From NCBI RefSeq assembly GCF_016919175.1, contig NZ_JAFFPU010000024.1:124001-188000 (forward strand): 64,000 nt of DNA, read 5' to 3'. The DNA comes from Leptospira ainlahdjerensis. Its GTDB lineage: Bacteria > Spirochaetota > Leptospiria > Leptospirales > Leptospiraceae. A program made the position numbers and the translations under genes. How positions within the stretch are numbered: position 1 is the stretch's first letter; every line of letters starts with the position of its first letter. Positions 15,130 to 26,632 of the stretch are shown in pieces. The notes under the pieces are model-generated. The model worked only from the letters and a program-made list of their open reading frames with translations, was not told the origin of the DNA and made no database searches.

Positions 15130-16569
15130 ATGTCTTCATTGCCTCGTGTTTGTGTTATAGGAGCTGGTTCTAGCGGAATCACGGTTTGTAAAGCTCTCAA
15201 AGATAAAGGAATCCCTTTTGATTGTTATGAGGCGGGAAGCGAAGTCGGAGGAAACTGGAGATTCAACAACGACAATAAGATGAGTAATATCTATAAGTCT
15301 CTCCATATTAACACTCACAGAGATAGAATGGAATACAGAGACTATCCGATGCCTAAGAGTTACGCCGATTATCCTGGGCACCAAAGAATCTTAGAATACT
15401 TTATCGACTACGTTCATCATTTCGGACTTCGAAAGAACATCCACTTCAAAAATCCGGTGGTTCACGCGGACTATCAAGACGACGGAACTTGGTTGATTAC
15501 GACCGGAGACGGAAAGCAAAAATTCTATGATGCGTTGGTAGTTTCCAACGGACATCATTGGTCACAAAGATGGCCGGATCCTCCGTTTCCAGGTAAGTTT
15601 ACCGGGAAGATCATCCACTCCCATTCTTATGTCGATCCTGATAACCCGATTAAACTCACCGGTAAACGAGTTGTGGTTTTAGGAATGGGTAATAGCGCGA
15701 TGGACATTACCGTCGAACTTTGCAGACCCGGTGTCGCCTCTAAAGTTTTTCTGGCCGCGAGAAGAGGAGCTTACATCATTCCAAATTATCTTTTTGGAAA
15801 ACCATTAGATAAGTCCACGGAAATGATTCCGGTTCATACTCCATTCTGGATTAAGAGTTTTATCATGGGACTGGTTCTTAGATTTGGGGTCGGAAATGTG
15901 GAGGACTTCGGTTTGCAAAAGCCGGATCACAAACCGGGGGCGGCCCATCCGACGATCTCTCAGGATATTCTCGTACGATTAGGAAGAGGGGACGTAACTC
16001 CAAAACCGAATATCGAATCTTATAACGGCAACAAAGTTCGTTTTGTAGACGGAAGTGAAGAAGAAGTGGACGCGGTAATCTACTGCACGGGTTATAACGT
16101 CAAGTTTCCGTTCTTTGAGGAAAGTTTAATCGCTGCTAAAGACAATCATTTACCTTTGTTCCATCGTATGATCAAACCTGAGTTTAAGAATTTATTCTTT
16201 GTCGGTTTGTATCAACCTTTAGGAGCGATTATGCCATTGGCAGAATTTCAAGGTAAATGGATTTCAGAATATCTAACCGGCAATTACCAGCTCCCGACCA
16301 CAGAAGAAATGAATCAAACGATAGAAAAATACGAATCGCAAATGAAAAAACGTTATGTGGCATCGACCAGACATACGATGCAAGTCGACTTTGAAGATTT
16401 TCTCTACGATATGAAAAGCGAACTCAAAAAAGGGACACAGAGAGCAAAGAAAAATGGAAACAAAGTAAACGTGGAAGCGATCGCCGAACACAAACAAGTT
16501 TCCAAAAACGGAGTCGGTTCGAGCAAACACGGAGTGAAAAGGAAAAAGGGCGTCCTTGCAAAAGCTTGA
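15130..16569 (+). CDS. flavin-containing monooxygenase
   Basis: This encodes 479 residues. It has two Rossmann motifs: CVIGAGSSGITVCKAL for FAD and VVVLGMGNSAMDI for NADPH. Between them is the fingerprint FxGxxxHxxxY (FTGKIIHSHSY). Type I Baeyer-Villiger enzymes have Trp at the last place, so this looks like an FMO proper, although FMO-like Baeyer-Villiger enzymes exist. About 40 C-terminal residues are very Lys-rich and lie outside the fold. GAGAAGG is a clear ribosome site 3-4 bases before the ATG. The 3' end overlaps the esterase start by 14 bp, so the two form an operon and may act in sequence on an oxygenated lipid or ketone. Confidence 0.92.
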   Translation: MSSLPRVCVIGAGSSGITVCKALKDKGIPFDCYEAGSEVGGNWRFNNDNKMSNIYKSLHINTHRDRMEYRDYPMPKSYADYPGHQRILEYFIDYVHHFGLRKNIHFKNPVVHADYQDDGTWLITTGDGKQKFYDALVVSNGHHWSQRWPDPPFPGKFTGKIIHSHSYVDPDNPIKLTGKRVVVLGMGNSAMDITVELCRPGVASKVFLAARRGAYIIPNYLFGKPLDKSTEMIPVHTPFWIKSFIMGLVLRFGVGNVEDFGLQKPDHKPGAAHPTISQDILVRLGRGDVTPKPNIESYNGNKVRFVDGSEEEVDAVIYCTGYNVKFPFFEESLIAAKDNHLPLFHRMIKPEFKNLFFVGLYQPLGAIMPLAEFQGKWISEYLTGNYQLPTTEEMNQTIEKYESQMKKRYVASTRHTMQVDFEDFLYDMKSELKKGTQRAKKNGNKVNVEAIAEHKQVSKNGVGSSKHGVKRKKGVLAKA

Positions 16570-17587
16570 ACGTATAATTCTTCGATGGATTTTAAAACTA
16601 CCGGAGGGAATTCTTAGAAGAATCTCCGGCGGAATCCTGCAAAAACGAGAGAGGATTTTAGACGCGAAACTCCAAATGTCCTTGTATCTCGCAAAGACAA
16701 AACCCCGTCTTGAATCTCTCGCTCCAAAAGATGCAAGGACGTTTTACAAAAACTCTATGCTTCTGTTCGATCTCGAATCGGAAGAACTCTTTCAAGTCGA
16801 GAATTTTACGATTCCGGTTTCAAGCGGAAGAATCGGAATCAGACTCTATCGACCCACACTAACCTTGACCCTCCAACCCGCGCTTGTCTATTTTCACGGA
16901 GGCGGATTTGTAATAGGCGATCTCGATTCTCACGATAGGCCTCTGCGTTACCTCGCAAAAAAAACCGGGTCAATGATTCTTTCTGTCGATTACAGACTTG
17001 GACCCGAGCATAAGTATCCGACTGCTGTAGAGGACAGTTTTGTCGCTTATCAATGGATTCTTAAAAACGCAAAGGAGTTAGGAATTCTTTCCAAAAAAAT
17101 CGCGGTCGGCGGAGACAGCGCCGGAGGCAATCTTGCGGCAAATCTTTCCATTCTATCTAAAAAGAAAAGAATTCAATCTCCTCTTTTTCAACTATTGATT
17201 TACCCTTATTTAGATCTTCTCCGAATGAGCGCGAGCCGAAATGAATTTGGCCGCGGATATGCTCTAACGAACAAGTTATTGGAGTATTTTAATTTTCACT
17301 ATTTGAAAAATCCGCTCGATGCAAAAGAGATCTCAGCGTCGCCGATTCTTCATAAGAAAAAAACGGACTTCCCAAAAACTTATATTCAATTGGCTGGATT
17401 TGATCCGTTACAGGACGAAGCGTTGGAGTTGATCGAATCTCTAAAAAAAGCGAAGGTTCCGGTCACTCATAGTATGTATGAGAGTTTAGTTCATGGGTAT
17501 TTTAATTTTGCAGGAGTGATTCCGGAAGCGAAGAAGGCTTTGGACGAACTCGTGATTTTTATAAAAGAAGGATTTCAGATAAAATAA
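16556..17587 (+). CDS. HSL-family alpha/beta hydrolase (esterase/lipase)
   Basis: This encodes 343 residues from a TTG start inside the end of the monooxygenase gene, with AAAAAGGG just ahead. The oxyanion motif HGGGF (about residue 118) and the nucleophile motif GDSAGG (about residue 190) place it in the hormone-sensitive-lipase family (family IV, Abhydrolase_3). The acid is in FDPLQDE and the His in LVHGYFNF, so the triad is complete. It has no signal peptide, so it acts in the cytoplasm. A hairpin at 17624 probably ends the transcript. It may hydrolyse the ester made by the overlapping monooxygenase; that link is inference from gene order. Confidence 0.9.
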   Translation: MQKLERIILRWILKLPEGILRRISGGILQKRERILDAKLQMSLYLAKTKPRLESLAPKDARTFYKNSMLLFDLESEELFQVENFTIPVSSGRIGIRLYRPTLTLTLQPALVYFHGGGFVIGDLDSHDRPLRYLAKKTGSMILSVDYRLGPEHKYPTAVEDSFVAYQWILKNAKELGILSKKIAVGGDSAGGNLAANLSILSKKKRIQSPLFQLLIYPYLDLLRMSASRNEFGRGYALTNKLLEYFNFHYLKNPLDAKEISASPILHKKKTDFPKTYIQLAGFDPLQDEALELIESLKKAKVPVTHSMYESLVHGYFNFAGVIPEAKKALDELVIFIKEGFQIK

Positions 17588-17623
17588 ATGTTCGTCTCAA
17601 TCGGATAAAATCGTTTTTTAGAG

Positions 17624-17660
17624 GAGAAACAAAGATCAAAAGTTTCTCTTGAATTTTTTA
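17624..17660 (+). terminator. probable terminator after the monooxygenase-esterase pair
   Basis: GAGAAAC, an 11-base loop, GTTTCTC, then TTGAATTTTTT. The 7-bp stem and T-rich tail lie 37 bases past the esterase stop and ahead of the phoD-like gene. Confidence 0.55.
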
Positions 17661-17701
17661 AACGTTCATGAAATGGTTTGGATTTCAGGGGAAATTTCTT
17701 T

Positions 17702-19027
17702 ATGAAATCCAAAATCAAATCGATCCAAAAACTTCTACTATTCTTTTTTATTTTTTCTCAATCCACACTCAACGCCGATTCTTCCAGAATTTCTTCGGGT
17801 CCCATCGTAGGTTATTCCACACTAAAAGAAGTTTTGGTCTGGGTTCAAACGGAAAAGAAGGCTTCGGTAATATTAGAATATTCTGAAATTGAAAATCAAA
17901 AGCGCAAATTTCTCTCAGAGGAAATTCAAACACAATCCAAAACCGGATTTGTCGCAAAGCTGATCGCGAATCAGGTTCAGCCCGGAAAACGTTACACTTA
18001 CAATCTAATCTTAGATGGAAAAAAGATCGAAGCAAAACATCCTCAAACCTTTCAAGCGCAGTCTTTTTTTGCGACCGGACAAAATCCTCCGTCCTTTACG
18101 TTTGCACTCGGAAGTTGCGCCTATGTAAACGAAACGGAATATGACGTTCCCGGAAAACCCTATGGCGGAGATTACTTCGTCTACAACTCGATTCTTTCCA
18201 AAAAACCAGATTTTATGCTCTGGCTCGGAGACAATATCTATCTTCGAGAAACGGATTGGGATTCAAAGACTGGATTTTTACATCGATACAAACATCAAAG
18301 AGGAATTCCTGAGTTAGGTCCTTTGTTCTCTTCTCTTCATCACTATGCAATTTGGGACGATCACGACTTTGGGCCGAACGACGGAGATTCTTCTTTTTGG
18401 ATGAAAGATACCGCGGAAGAAATGTTCAAACTTCACTGGGGAAATCCGAACTACGCCAAAGAAGGCATTTACGGATCCTTTACTTGGGGAGACGCGCAAT
18501 TTTTTCTTCTCGACGATCGAACATTTAGGACGGCTAACAATAACAAGGTGGTCGGTCCGAGACAAATCTTAGGCGAAAAACAATTTCAGTGGCTCGTAAA
18601 TTCTTTGGCGTTTTCCAAAGCAACCTTTAAATTTGTCGCGATCGGCGGACAATTTCTGAATCCAAACGCGGTCTATGAAAACTATGCGACGTATCCAGAG
18701 GAAAGAAATAAAATTCTTTCGGCTATCCGCGAATTGAAAACAAAGAACGTAATTTTCTTAACCGGAGATCGTCATCATACGGAATTGAATCTTCTCAAAG
18801 AAGACGGTGTCGAACCGATCTATGATTTTACGGTTTCTCCATTGACTTCGGGAGCTTATCCCGTTACTGAGAAGAATCCTTTGAGAATCGAGGGAACCCT
18901 TGTCGAACAAAGAAATTTCGGACTTGTTTCCATTACCGGAAAACGAGGAGAAAGAAAATTGTTACTCCAGATATTCGATGTAAACGGAAAAGAACTCTGG
19001 AAAAAAGAAATCATTCCAAGTCCTTAA
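17702..19027 (+). CDS. PhoD-type phosphodiesterase / alkaline phosphatase D
   Basis: This encodes 441 residues from the ATG at 17702, preceded by AGGGGA; the frame is open 8 codons further up. Residues 1-25 form a signal peptide (lysines, then [11 protein letters not shown]). An N-terminal beta domain of about 100 residues is followed by the metallophosphatase core: [31 protein letters not shown] and [10 protein letters not shown]. These are the metal ligands of PhoD enzymes (Fe/Ca). The family cleaves phosphate mono- and diesters outside the cell membrane, so a role in scavenging phosphate is likely. It is followed after 7 bases by another hydrolase on the same strand. Confidence 0.9.
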   Translation: MKSKIKSIQKLLLFFFIFSQSTLNADSSRISSGPIVGYSTLKEVLVWVQTEKKASVILEYSEIENQKRKFLSEEIQTQSKTGFVAKLIANQVQPGKRYTYNLILDGKKIEAKHPQTFQAQSFFATGQNPPSFTFALGSCAYVNETEYDVPGKPYGGDYFVYNSILSKKPDFMLWLGDNIYLRETDWDSKTGFLHRYKHQRGIPELGPLFSSLHHYAIWDDHDFGPNDGDSSFWMKDTAEEMFKLHWGNPNYAKEGIYGSFTWGDAQFFLLDDRTFRTANNNKVVGPRQILGEKQFQWLVNSLAFSKATFKFVAIGGQFLNPNAVYENYATYPEERNKILSAIRELKTKNVIFLTGDRHHTELNLLKEDGVEPIYDFTVSPLTSGAYPVTEKNPLRIEGTLVEQRNFGLVSITGKRGERKLLLQIFDVNGKELWKKEIIPSP

Positions 19028-19034
19028 AATTTTT

Positions 19035-19859
19035 ATGAAACAAACTATGACAATCTTCTTAAGTATTCTTCTTTCCTTCTTTTCCCTGATCCTTCTACTC
19101 GCCTGGTGGAATCAGGATAAATTGATATTCTTCCCTGAAAAACTACCGGAAGATTACTCGTTTCGATTCCCGTCTGAATTTCAAGAGATAGAACTTTCAA
19201 CACGAGACGGAGAAAAAACTTACGCTCTCTATTTCAAAGCAAAGAACAACATTCAAAACAAAACGATTCTTTTCTTTCATGGAAACGCGGGAAGCCTAAG
19301 AAGTTGGGGAGGAATTTCGGAAGATTTTGTTTCCTTAGGCTGGAACGTTCTGATAAGCGATTACCGAGGTTATGGAAAGAATACGGGAAAACTTTCAGAG
19401 GACACAATGTATGAAGACGGAAAACTCTGGCTCGATCATACAATCAATAAATTGAATATTCCGAGAAAACAAATCGTTGTCTATGGAAGATCGATCGGAA
19501 CCGGAGTCGCGGTCGACTTGGTTTCCAAAAACCCGGATCTCATTTTATTTTTAGAAACTCCGTTTACGGATCTGCCGTCCTTGGCTATGAATTATTATCC
19601 ATTCTTACGATCTTGGATGTTACGCTTTCAATTTGAAAATTTAAAAAAATTAGAGCTGATCAATTCAAAGATTCGGATTTTTCACGGAACCGAAGATGAA
19701 ATCATTCCGTATCAGAACTCGGAAATTATATTCGAAAAGTTGAAATCGAAAAAGAAAGACGTGGTTCTTTATACGATCCAAGACGGAACCCACAACGATT
19801 TGACGGTCTTTCCGGAATATCACCAGGCTTTGAAAAAAAGCCTGGATGAAATTCGTTGA
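19035..19859 (+). CDS. membrane-anchored alpha/beta hydrolase (BEM46/ABHD13-like)
   Basis: This encodes 274 residues. An N-terminal hydrophobic helix (residues 5-25) anchors or exports it. The core shows FFHGNAGS, the nucleophile in YGRSIGTG, the acid in [10 protein letters not shown] and the His in GTHND, a complete Ser-Asp-His triad. The closest pattern is the BEM46/ABHD13 family of serine hydrolases, whose substrates are mostly unknown. It starts 7 bases after the PhoD-like gene, so the two are probably cotranscribed. It converges on mtnP with 7 bases between stops. Confidence 0.88.
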   Translation: MKQTMTIFLSILLSFFSLILLLAWWNQDKLIFFPEKLPEDYSFRFPSEFQEIELSTRDGEKTYALYFKAKNNIQNKTILFFHGNAGSLRSWGGISEDFVSLGWNVLISDYRGYGKNTGKLSEDTMYEDGKLWLDHTINKLNIPRKQIVVYGRSIGTGVAVDLVSKNPDLILFLETPFTDLPSLAMNYYPFLRSWMLRFQFENLKKLELINSKIRIFHGTEDEIIPYQNSEIIFEKLKSKKKDVVLYTIQDGTHNDLTVFPEYHQALKKSLDEIR

Positions 19860-19866
19860 TTCTTTG

Positions 19867-20730
<864 letters not shown>

Positions 20731-20831
20731 GAATCCATACTCCTAAACGAAAGTTCTCACATTCTTCAGGGTCAGTTTTGGAAGATGGACTTAAATTGTA
20801 AATCGGAAGTGCTTTTCCAGCACTAAGAGTT

Positions 20832-22400
20832 TTACGAAGTGCTAAGATTTTTTAATTCCAAAGACTGGTTTCGAATTTTCTCGACTTCCATTTGAAGTTT
20901 GCCGGACTCTTGATTGATCTGGTTGATTTCCTTTTCCAAATTCACCATAGTCTTTACCATCTCTTCCTGTCCGACCATCTGTTCTTTTGTGGATTCGAAA
21001 ATTTCTCCTGAGAGTTGTTTGATACGTTCGACTTCCGATACAAAGTCTTGGATAATTCTTCGTTGCTCCTGATAGAGTTTGCCCATTTCTTCGATTCGAT
21101 TAACCGTCTCTGAAATTTTCAACTTTTGGCGATTGGTCAAATCTCCCGTATCATTCGAAGCCTTATTTGCTTCTCCAATAAATTCCCGAGATTGTTTTAC
21201 GATTACGGAAATATTCTTTGCATTTTCCGAAGTAAATTCCGCGAGTTTACTGACTTCGTTTGCAACGACTGCAAACCCCCTTCCGGCGGCTCCGGCTCGA
21301 GCCGCTTCGATCGAGGCGTTGAGTGCGAGCAAATTAGTTTTATCCGCGATTTCGCCCATGATCTGATTGATCTCGTCAACTCTATTAAAAGAATTTGATA
21401 TGTTTTTCAGGAAGTGTGTGGTCTTTCCCGCCGCCTCAGAAACGTTATCCATATCGACTTTGTTCTCGTTCGCATAAGAACCAAGATCCTTTGAAAATTG
21501 AGCGATACTTTCAATAATGTCTCCGAGATTTTTGGATTTTAGATTCAAATCCACCAAACTTCGATTTTGCGTTTCTATGGAACCGGATGTACTCTGAGAG
21601 GAAGCGGATAATTCTTCGATCACCGCGTTTACCTCCTCTAAGGAGGCCGCTTGTGATTCCATTTTTTCACCGGTATTATTGATGAACTCGGCAAAATTCT
21701 GAATGGAATTTTCCAAACTTTCAGCGGAAAGGTGAATCGACTTTTGATTGGATTCCAATCTTGCCAAAAATCCACTGCTCTCCTCCGAAAGTTTCACCGC
21801 TTGATCGGCAAGTTTCATAAAGAGATTCATGAGTTGCGCAAGAATAATTCCCGCAACAAAAACGAATAAAATTTTGATAATTTCCACACTTGTGGTCAAC
21901 ATCCCCGGTTTGTTCGCGAGATTCGGATCCTCGGACAATTCTACTCCAAAAAGAACGGCTACGCTGAGTGCGATAGTCGATCCCAATGCACCTAAGAATC
22001 CGATCAAGATTACGAATTTTTTTTCTCCTAAGAGACCTGCGTAGATATTGATATAAAAATAGATGAAAAAAAGAATTACGTTCTTCATTACGCCGGATGC
22101 GACGGTTGGAGAAATCATGGCGTCAAAAATCAAAGTACAACTGAGGATGACCGAGTCGAGTATTACGGAAGTCTTATGAACCCATTTCGGAACGTCACCA
22201 AAACGATTCCAGATAAAAATTCCGATACAATAAATCCACATTGCAAGCGTCCCACCGGAATGAATGATCAATTGTGTTGGGTTGAAAACCTTCATTGCTC
22301 CCAAAATCGAGAGCGTAAACAGTATCACGAGGCCGAGGCGGATTCGATTGATTAAAACGGCGCCATTCTTTTGAATGAGGTCGAGAGAACTTTGACTCAT
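20832..22400 (-). CDS. six-TM methyl-accepting chemotaxis-like transducer (tandem copy 1)
   Basis: This encodes 522 residues, the same length as the neighbour at 22535-24103 and clearly paralogous to it. Six hydrophobic helices with short loops lie within residues 18-210. A coiled-coil signalling domain follows, with the tip at about residue 360 ([21 protein letters not shown], then [12 protein letters not shown]). No periplasmic sensor and no HAMP are seen. [22 protein letters not shown] segment just after the membrane part is shared with the paralog and looks like an adaptation helix. Both copies have their own start and about 134 bp between them. Confidence 0.9.
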   Translation of the reverse strand: MSQSSLDLIQKNGAVLINRIRLGLVILFTLSILGAMKVFNPTQLIIHSGGTLAMWIYCIGIFIWNRFGDVPKWVHKTSVILDSVILSCTLIFDAMISPTVASGVMKNVILFFIYFYINIYAGLLGEKKFVILIGFLGALGSTIALSVAVLFGVELSEDPNLANKPGMLTTSVEIIKILFVFVAGIILAQLMNLFMKLADQAVKLSEESSGFLARLESNQKSIHLSAESLENSIQNFAEFINNTGEKMESQAASLEEVNAVIEELSASSQSTSGSIETQNRSLVDLNLKSKNLGDIIESIAQFSKDLGSYANENKVDMDNVSEAAGKTTHFLKNISNSFNRVDEINQIMGEIADKTNLLALNASIEAARAGAAGRGFAVVANEVSKLAEFTSENAKNISVIVKQSREFIGEANKASNDTGDLTNRQKLKISETVNRIEEMGKLYQEQRRIIQDFVSEVERIKQLSGEIFESTKEQMVGQEEMVKTMVNLEKEINQINQESGKLQMEVEKIRNQSLELKNLSTS

Positions 22401-22534
22401 ATTTCTATGAGAGGATCTAAATTTCGTAATTCAAACAATTCCCCGATAAGGAACTGGTTTTTTAGACTTCCAATTTGTCTCCGAAAGACACAAAATGAAA
22501 TCAGATTTTTCTCATTCTGAAATCGATAAAGAAC

Positions 22535-24103
22535 TCAAACGACACTCAGCGCCTTCAAGTCTTTTGATTGGGACTTGATACTCAAGACGCCGTCTTGAAT
22601 CTTGCCCGATTCACGAGTAATCTCGTTGATCTCTTTTTCGAGGGCAAACATCGCTTTCATCATTTCTTTTTGTCCTACCATCTGCTCGTGTGTGGAGTGA
22701 AAGAGTTCATCCGAAAGATTTTTCACTTTGCTTAAATTCCGAGCAAAGTCTTGAACGATTGCCGTACCTTTTTCATACAAGCGAGTCATTTCTTCGATAC
22801 TAGAAACTGTTCCATTGATCTTAAGACTTTGACCTTCGGTCAACAATCCAGTATCTCTTGAGGAATGATTTGCTTCTTCGATAAACTGAAGCGAATCATG
22901 AACAACTTTGGAAATCATCTTTGCATTGGAAGCGGTGAATTCTGCAAGCTTACTTACTTCTTGCGCGACAACCGAAAATCCTCTTCCGGCCGCTCCGGCC
23001 CTTGCGGCCTCGATCGATGCGTTTAAGGAAAGAAGATTTGTTTTATCGGCAATTTCTCCCAAGATACGATTGATTTCATCGACCCTTTGAAACGAATTCG
23101 AGATATTCTTCAAAAACGTGTCCGTCTTTTCCACCGAATTCTTAACCGTTTGCATTTCGATTTTACTTTCGTTTGCGCTGATTTCCAAATTCTTAGATAG
23201 TTGCGAAATTTTAGTTATGATTTCGAGAAGAGTTTGGGATTTCCGATTCAGCTCGATCAGATTTTCGTTCTGAGTCCGGATCGAATCCACATTGTTTTCC
23301 GAAGACTTAGAGAGAGAAGTGATAACTGCGTTCACTTCCTCTAAAGACGCCGCTTGCGATTCCATCTTAGAACTTGTTAAACTCGTAAACTCCGAAAAAT
23401 TAGAAACTGAAATTTCCAAAGTTTCTGCAGAAGAATGGATGACCTTACGATTGTTTTCCAAACGGGAGAGAAAGTCTTTGTTTTCTTTAAAGTAAGAAGC
23501 CGCCTCGCGATAAAGATTGTCGAACAAGTCCATCAAACGATACAGGATAAAACTGACGGCAAACATAAAAATAATTTTCGTTATTTCGGAACTCAATTTC
23601 ATAAAACCGGGCGCCGTGTTGATCGTATTGTTTTCCGAAAATTGTAGTCCGTGAAAGGTCGCGTTGACCAAACCAATCGAATATCCGACCGCACAAAACA
23701 AACCAGTGACCAAAACAAATCGAGGGCTTCCAAGTAAGCCTGAATAGGCGATGATAAAATAATACACCGAATATAGAATTGCGTTTTTTAGAACGGGAGC
23801 TATGATTTCCGCTGAAACCATCCCGTCGACTAAAATCGTCCCGCTCAAAAGAAGCGTATCAAATATGATAAAAATCTTATGCGCAAGCGGACTTATATTA
23901 TATTTTTTATACAAAGCAAAGCCGATGAGCGTATAAACGCACATAAAACCTGCGGCAAAACTATGATTGATCAGAATCTGAGGATGTAACGTTTTAACGC
24001 TCGATGCAAGAGAGATAAGCATCATGACCATAATTCCTATTCTCGAATAATAGGTAAGGGTTTCTCCCTTTTTGCGGATCGATTCAATGGACTGTTTGGA
24101 CAT
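22535..24103 (-). CDS. six-TM methyl-accepting chemotaxis-like transducer (tandem copy 2)
   Basis: This encodes 522 residues and is arranged like the downstream copy: a six-helix membrane domain, a coiled coil, and an MCP tip ([21 protein letters not shown], then [13 protein letters not shown]). The signalling halves match closely, while the membrane halves differ more, as expected if the membrane part senses different cues. It is probably a tandem duplication. There is no CheR-docking pentapeptide. It lies upstream of copy 1 on the same strand. Confidence 0.9.
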   Translation of the reverse strand: MSKQSIESIRKKGETLTYYSRIGIMVMMLISLASSVKTLHPQILINHSFAAGFMCVYTLIGFALYKKYNISPLAHKIFIIFDTLLLSGTILVDGMVSAEIIAPVLKNAILYSVYYFIIAYSGLLGSPRFVLVTGLFCAVGYSIGLVNATFHGLQFSENNTINTAPGFMKLSSEITKIIFMFAVSFILYRLMDLFDNLYREAASYFKENKDFLSRLENNRKVIHSSAETLEISVSNFSEFTSLTSSKMESQAASLEEVNAVITSLSKSSENNVDSIRTQNENLIELNRKSQTLLEIITKISQLSKNLEISANESKIEMQTVKNSVEKTDTFLKNISNSFQRVDEINRILGEIADKTNLLSLNASIEAARAGAAGRGFSVVAQEVSKLAEFTASNAKMISKVVHDSLQFIEEANHSSRDTGLLTEGQSLKINGTVSSIEEMTRLYEKGTAIVQDFARNLSKVKNLSDELFHSTHEQMVGQKEMMKAMFALEKEINEITRESGKIQDGVLSIKSQSKDLKALSVV

Positions 24104-24238
24104 AGACCAATCGTCTATAGAATTTCATTTAAGTAAATGAAAAGTACTCGGCGAAATCCGAAATAGTTAACTTTATTATAAGAAGACATAGTTTCATTCC
24201 CGAAGATTGGTGATTCGTTCGGGTCTTAGGCAATTCGC

Positions 24239-25348
24239 TTAAAATCTTGGATTCAAAGAATTGGAAAATGGATGAATGAAATAGCTTTCGGGATGCAGAG
24301 CCGCCGGCGTATCGGAAACACTCATCACTTTCACGGATTGTCCGTCGGGATATGTCCCCATCGTCTTCTGATCATTTGATCCGTTTCCCAAAGCAATGCC
24401 CTTTGCGATTACGGAATTATAAAAGCTATAATCGGTCAACGCGTCCAATTGTCTCCAGACCCCAAAGTAGTCTAACGTGTCCAAAGAACCGAGTCCGATC
24501 ACGGTATTCTTAATGGGCGTATAATGATCCGCATTGAGAACATAATCGTTATGGGTATCGGAATAAACGACTTGAAAATCCTTTTCCGAAGCGGCAGTGC
24601 CGATTCGTGTAAAAATATCGATCGCCATTCGATTATCCACTTCGTCGTCGTTATCGTAAATCTGTGCGATCATTTTCGTTGAATTCGTAAACTGCGCGAG
24701 TTGTGCATTGCTGATTGAAAAAGAATACCAAGGCGCCAAAAGAAAAATAAAGGAGCCGTTGCTTCCCCATCCTTTCTGAACGATTCCTTGATGAGCCAGA
24801 TACGGAGTTGCTCCACCTCCGTACGAATGTCCCATATAACCGACTCGAGTCGTATCGATGATATTCGCATACTGCTCGACAGCGAAGTTGATTCCATCCA
24901 ACATAAATTTATAATTTTCGGTAGGGTCTCTTCTATCGGAAATATATATGGGGAAAACTACCACATATCCTTTGGAAACATAAAAATCGATCAGCGGGAA
25001 ATAGGCTTCCGCGGAAGGCGAACTAAAACCGTGCATGAGGAAAAGAACCGGGGCTTTTGTCGTTTGACCCGTTGGATAGTAAACACAGACATTACGGGGT
25101 GCGCTCGGATTTGGAAGAGCCGCGACAGAAACTGCATTTGCACCGCGAGAACCGTATCCTTGTGAAATCGGAGCGATCGGACCGTAATAGCCGACGGGAG
25201 TGATTGCACAAGTATTGATCAAATAGGGATAACTTATAATCAAGAGAGCCTCAAAGAGAGGTTCCAAAGTTTCCTCTTGAAAACTTTTTGAATTTTGTTT
25301 ACAAAAGAAAAGTCCGAAGATAATAAAAATTCCTAACAAACGTTTCAT
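24239..25348 (-). CDS. lipoprotein with alpha/beta hydrolase fold
   Basis: This encodes 369 residues. Residues 1-15 are a short signal and the lipidation Cys is at 16 (IFGLFFC), a spirochaete-style lipobox. The mature part has FLMHGFSSPS for the oxyanion site, YMGHSYGGGA for the nucleophile, and DNDDEVDN and THNDY for the acid and His. The arrangement resembles chlorophyllase/PET-hydrolase/platelet-activating-factor-hydrolase-like enzymes (dienelactone hydrolase clan), so an esterase on the cell surface or periplasmic face is likely. The exact substrate is unknown. Confidence 0.85.
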   Translation of the reverse strand: MKRLLGIFIIFGLFFCKQNSKSFQEETLEPLFEALLIISYPYLINTCAITPVGYYGPIAPISQGYGSRGANAVSVAALPNPSAPRNVCVYYPTGQTTKAPVLFLMHGFSSPSAEAYFPLIDFYVSKGYVVVFPIYISDRRDPTENYKFMLDGINFAVEQYANIIDTTRVGYMGHSYGGGATPYLAHQGIVQKGWGSNGSFIFLLAPWYSFSISNAQLAQFTNSTKMIAQIYDNDDEVDNRMAIDIFTRIGTAASEKDFQVVYSDTHNDYVLNADHYTPIKNTVIGLGSLDTLDYFGVWRQLDALTDYSFYNSVIAKGIALGNGSNDQKTMGTYPDGQSVKVMSVSDTPAALHPESYFIHPFSNSLNPRF

Positions 25349-25461
25349 AAATTCTCCGAATACTTTCTCTTGATAAAAACGTAATTTATAGTATTCATTT
25401 CCGCTTGAAAATGAATATTATAGATCGATTCCAAATTCTACCCCAAGAGCCAAGATCTGAT

Positions 25462-26301
25462 TCAAGCGGAAAGTGAATTTGATTTACTGACTTCCCAGCC
25501 GATCATCGCCATCTTTCTTTCGGAACCCCATCTGTATTCTCCAATTCCTCCAGTGCTTTTGATCACTCGATGACAGGGTATCAAATACCCGATCGGGTTT
25601 TTACCGATCGCAGAACCAACCGCTCTCGATGCGTTTTCTTGATCGATTGAAGTCGCAATTTTAGAATAAGAAGACAGGTTTCCTTCCGGGATTTTGAGTA
25701 GGGCTTCCCAGACCTTGATTTGAAAATCGGTTCCTTTTAAGTGAAGTTTAATTTTGTCTTTGGTATCCAACGTATTATCGAAAAAACGAACGACCCGCTC
25801 CTGGTTTTCGTCCACTTTTTGTATCAAATCGGCTTGATCCCATTGCTCCCTAAGTTCGGAAAGAATTTCTTCTTTTGGAATATCATAAAAGAATAAATTA
25901 CAAATTCCTTTTTCAGTCGAAGCCACCAAGTATTCTCCGAAGATTCCTTTTTGAAAACTATAACGGATCGTGAGTTTTTCACCTCCGTTTTTGAATTCGC
26001 CGGGAGTCATTCCTTCTATCTTTACGAATAGATCATGAAGTCTGCTTGTTCCGGAAAGTCCGGTTTCAAAGGCCGCATCAAATAAGGTCGATTGAGGTTT
26101 GGAAAGAATCGATTTTGCATTTTGAAGCGTGAGGTATTGCAGGAATTGTTTCGGACTAACTCCCGCCCATTCCGTAAAAAGTCTCTGAAAATGAAACGGA
26201 CTTAGATTTACGGATTTTGCGATCTCTTCTAATTCCGGTTGTGACGTGGAATTTTCTTGGATGAATTGAATGGCTGTTGCGATTTTTTGGTAGTGATCCA
26301 T
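25462..26301 (-). CDS. AraC-type regulator fused to O6-methylguanine-DNA methyltransferase (Ada-like)
   Basis: This encodes 279 residues. Residues 1 to about 105 carry an AraC-type double helix-turn-helix (LEEIAKSVNLSPFHFQRLF). Residues 115 to about 275 are the methyltransferase, with the acceptor Cys in IPCHRVI and the preceding YSKIATSI and SRAVGSAIGKNP helix segments. It repairs O6-methylguanine by suicidal transfer to Cys. The N-terminal zinc/Cys domain of E. coli Ada, which takes methyl from phosphotriesters and switches Ada into an activator, is absent, so it must be controlled differently or not act as an activator. It is transcribed alone. Confidence 0.93.
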   Translation of the reverse strand: MDHYQKIATAIQFIQENSTSQPELEEIAKSVNLSPFHFQRLFTEWAGVSPKQFLQYLTLQNAKSILSKPQSTLFDAAFETGLSGTSRLHDLFVKIEGMTPGEFKNGGEKLTIRYSFQKGIFGEYLVASTEKGICNLFFYDIPKEEILSELREQWDQADLIQKVDENQERVVRFFDNTLDTKDKIKLHLKGTDFQIKVWEALLKIPEGNLSSYSKIATSIDQENASRAVGSAIGKNPIGYLIPCHRVIKSTGGIGEYRWGSERKMAMIGWEVSKSNSLSA

Positions 26302-26632
26302 AGCAAAAAGAATATATCAAAAGAGACTTTTTAAAACCCGATCCTTGCTGTTTTCAATTTTTTTACATTCGCTTTTGGAGATAATTTTAATTCTTTCGCA
26401 ACCAAAAAAAGAAAGGACCATTTGTTCCGACAAACTAAATGTTCCCGTAAAAATCCATTCAAACGGACTTGAAGCCGACTTGAAATCGAACGCGAAAAAA
26501 AGTCCTTTTCCTTTTAGATTTTGCTTCGGCTCGTGCCTTCTTCCGAAAATAAAAAATTGAGAAACTCAACCCAATCTTTGAACAAGATTATTTACAAACG
26601 TTTCGACTTTCTGAAAAGACAAAATTTTCCGC
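26302..26632. other. intergenic, no supported gene
   Basis: These 331 bases lie between the start of the Ada-like gene and the stop of the BtuF-like gene. A 71-codon plus-strand frame at 26345-26560 has no ribosome site and a composition unlike the neighbouring genes. I see no clear terminator. Confidence 0.4.

Noticed and set aside
26345..26560. 71-codon plus-strand frame
   Set aside because: No ribosome site and no family features.
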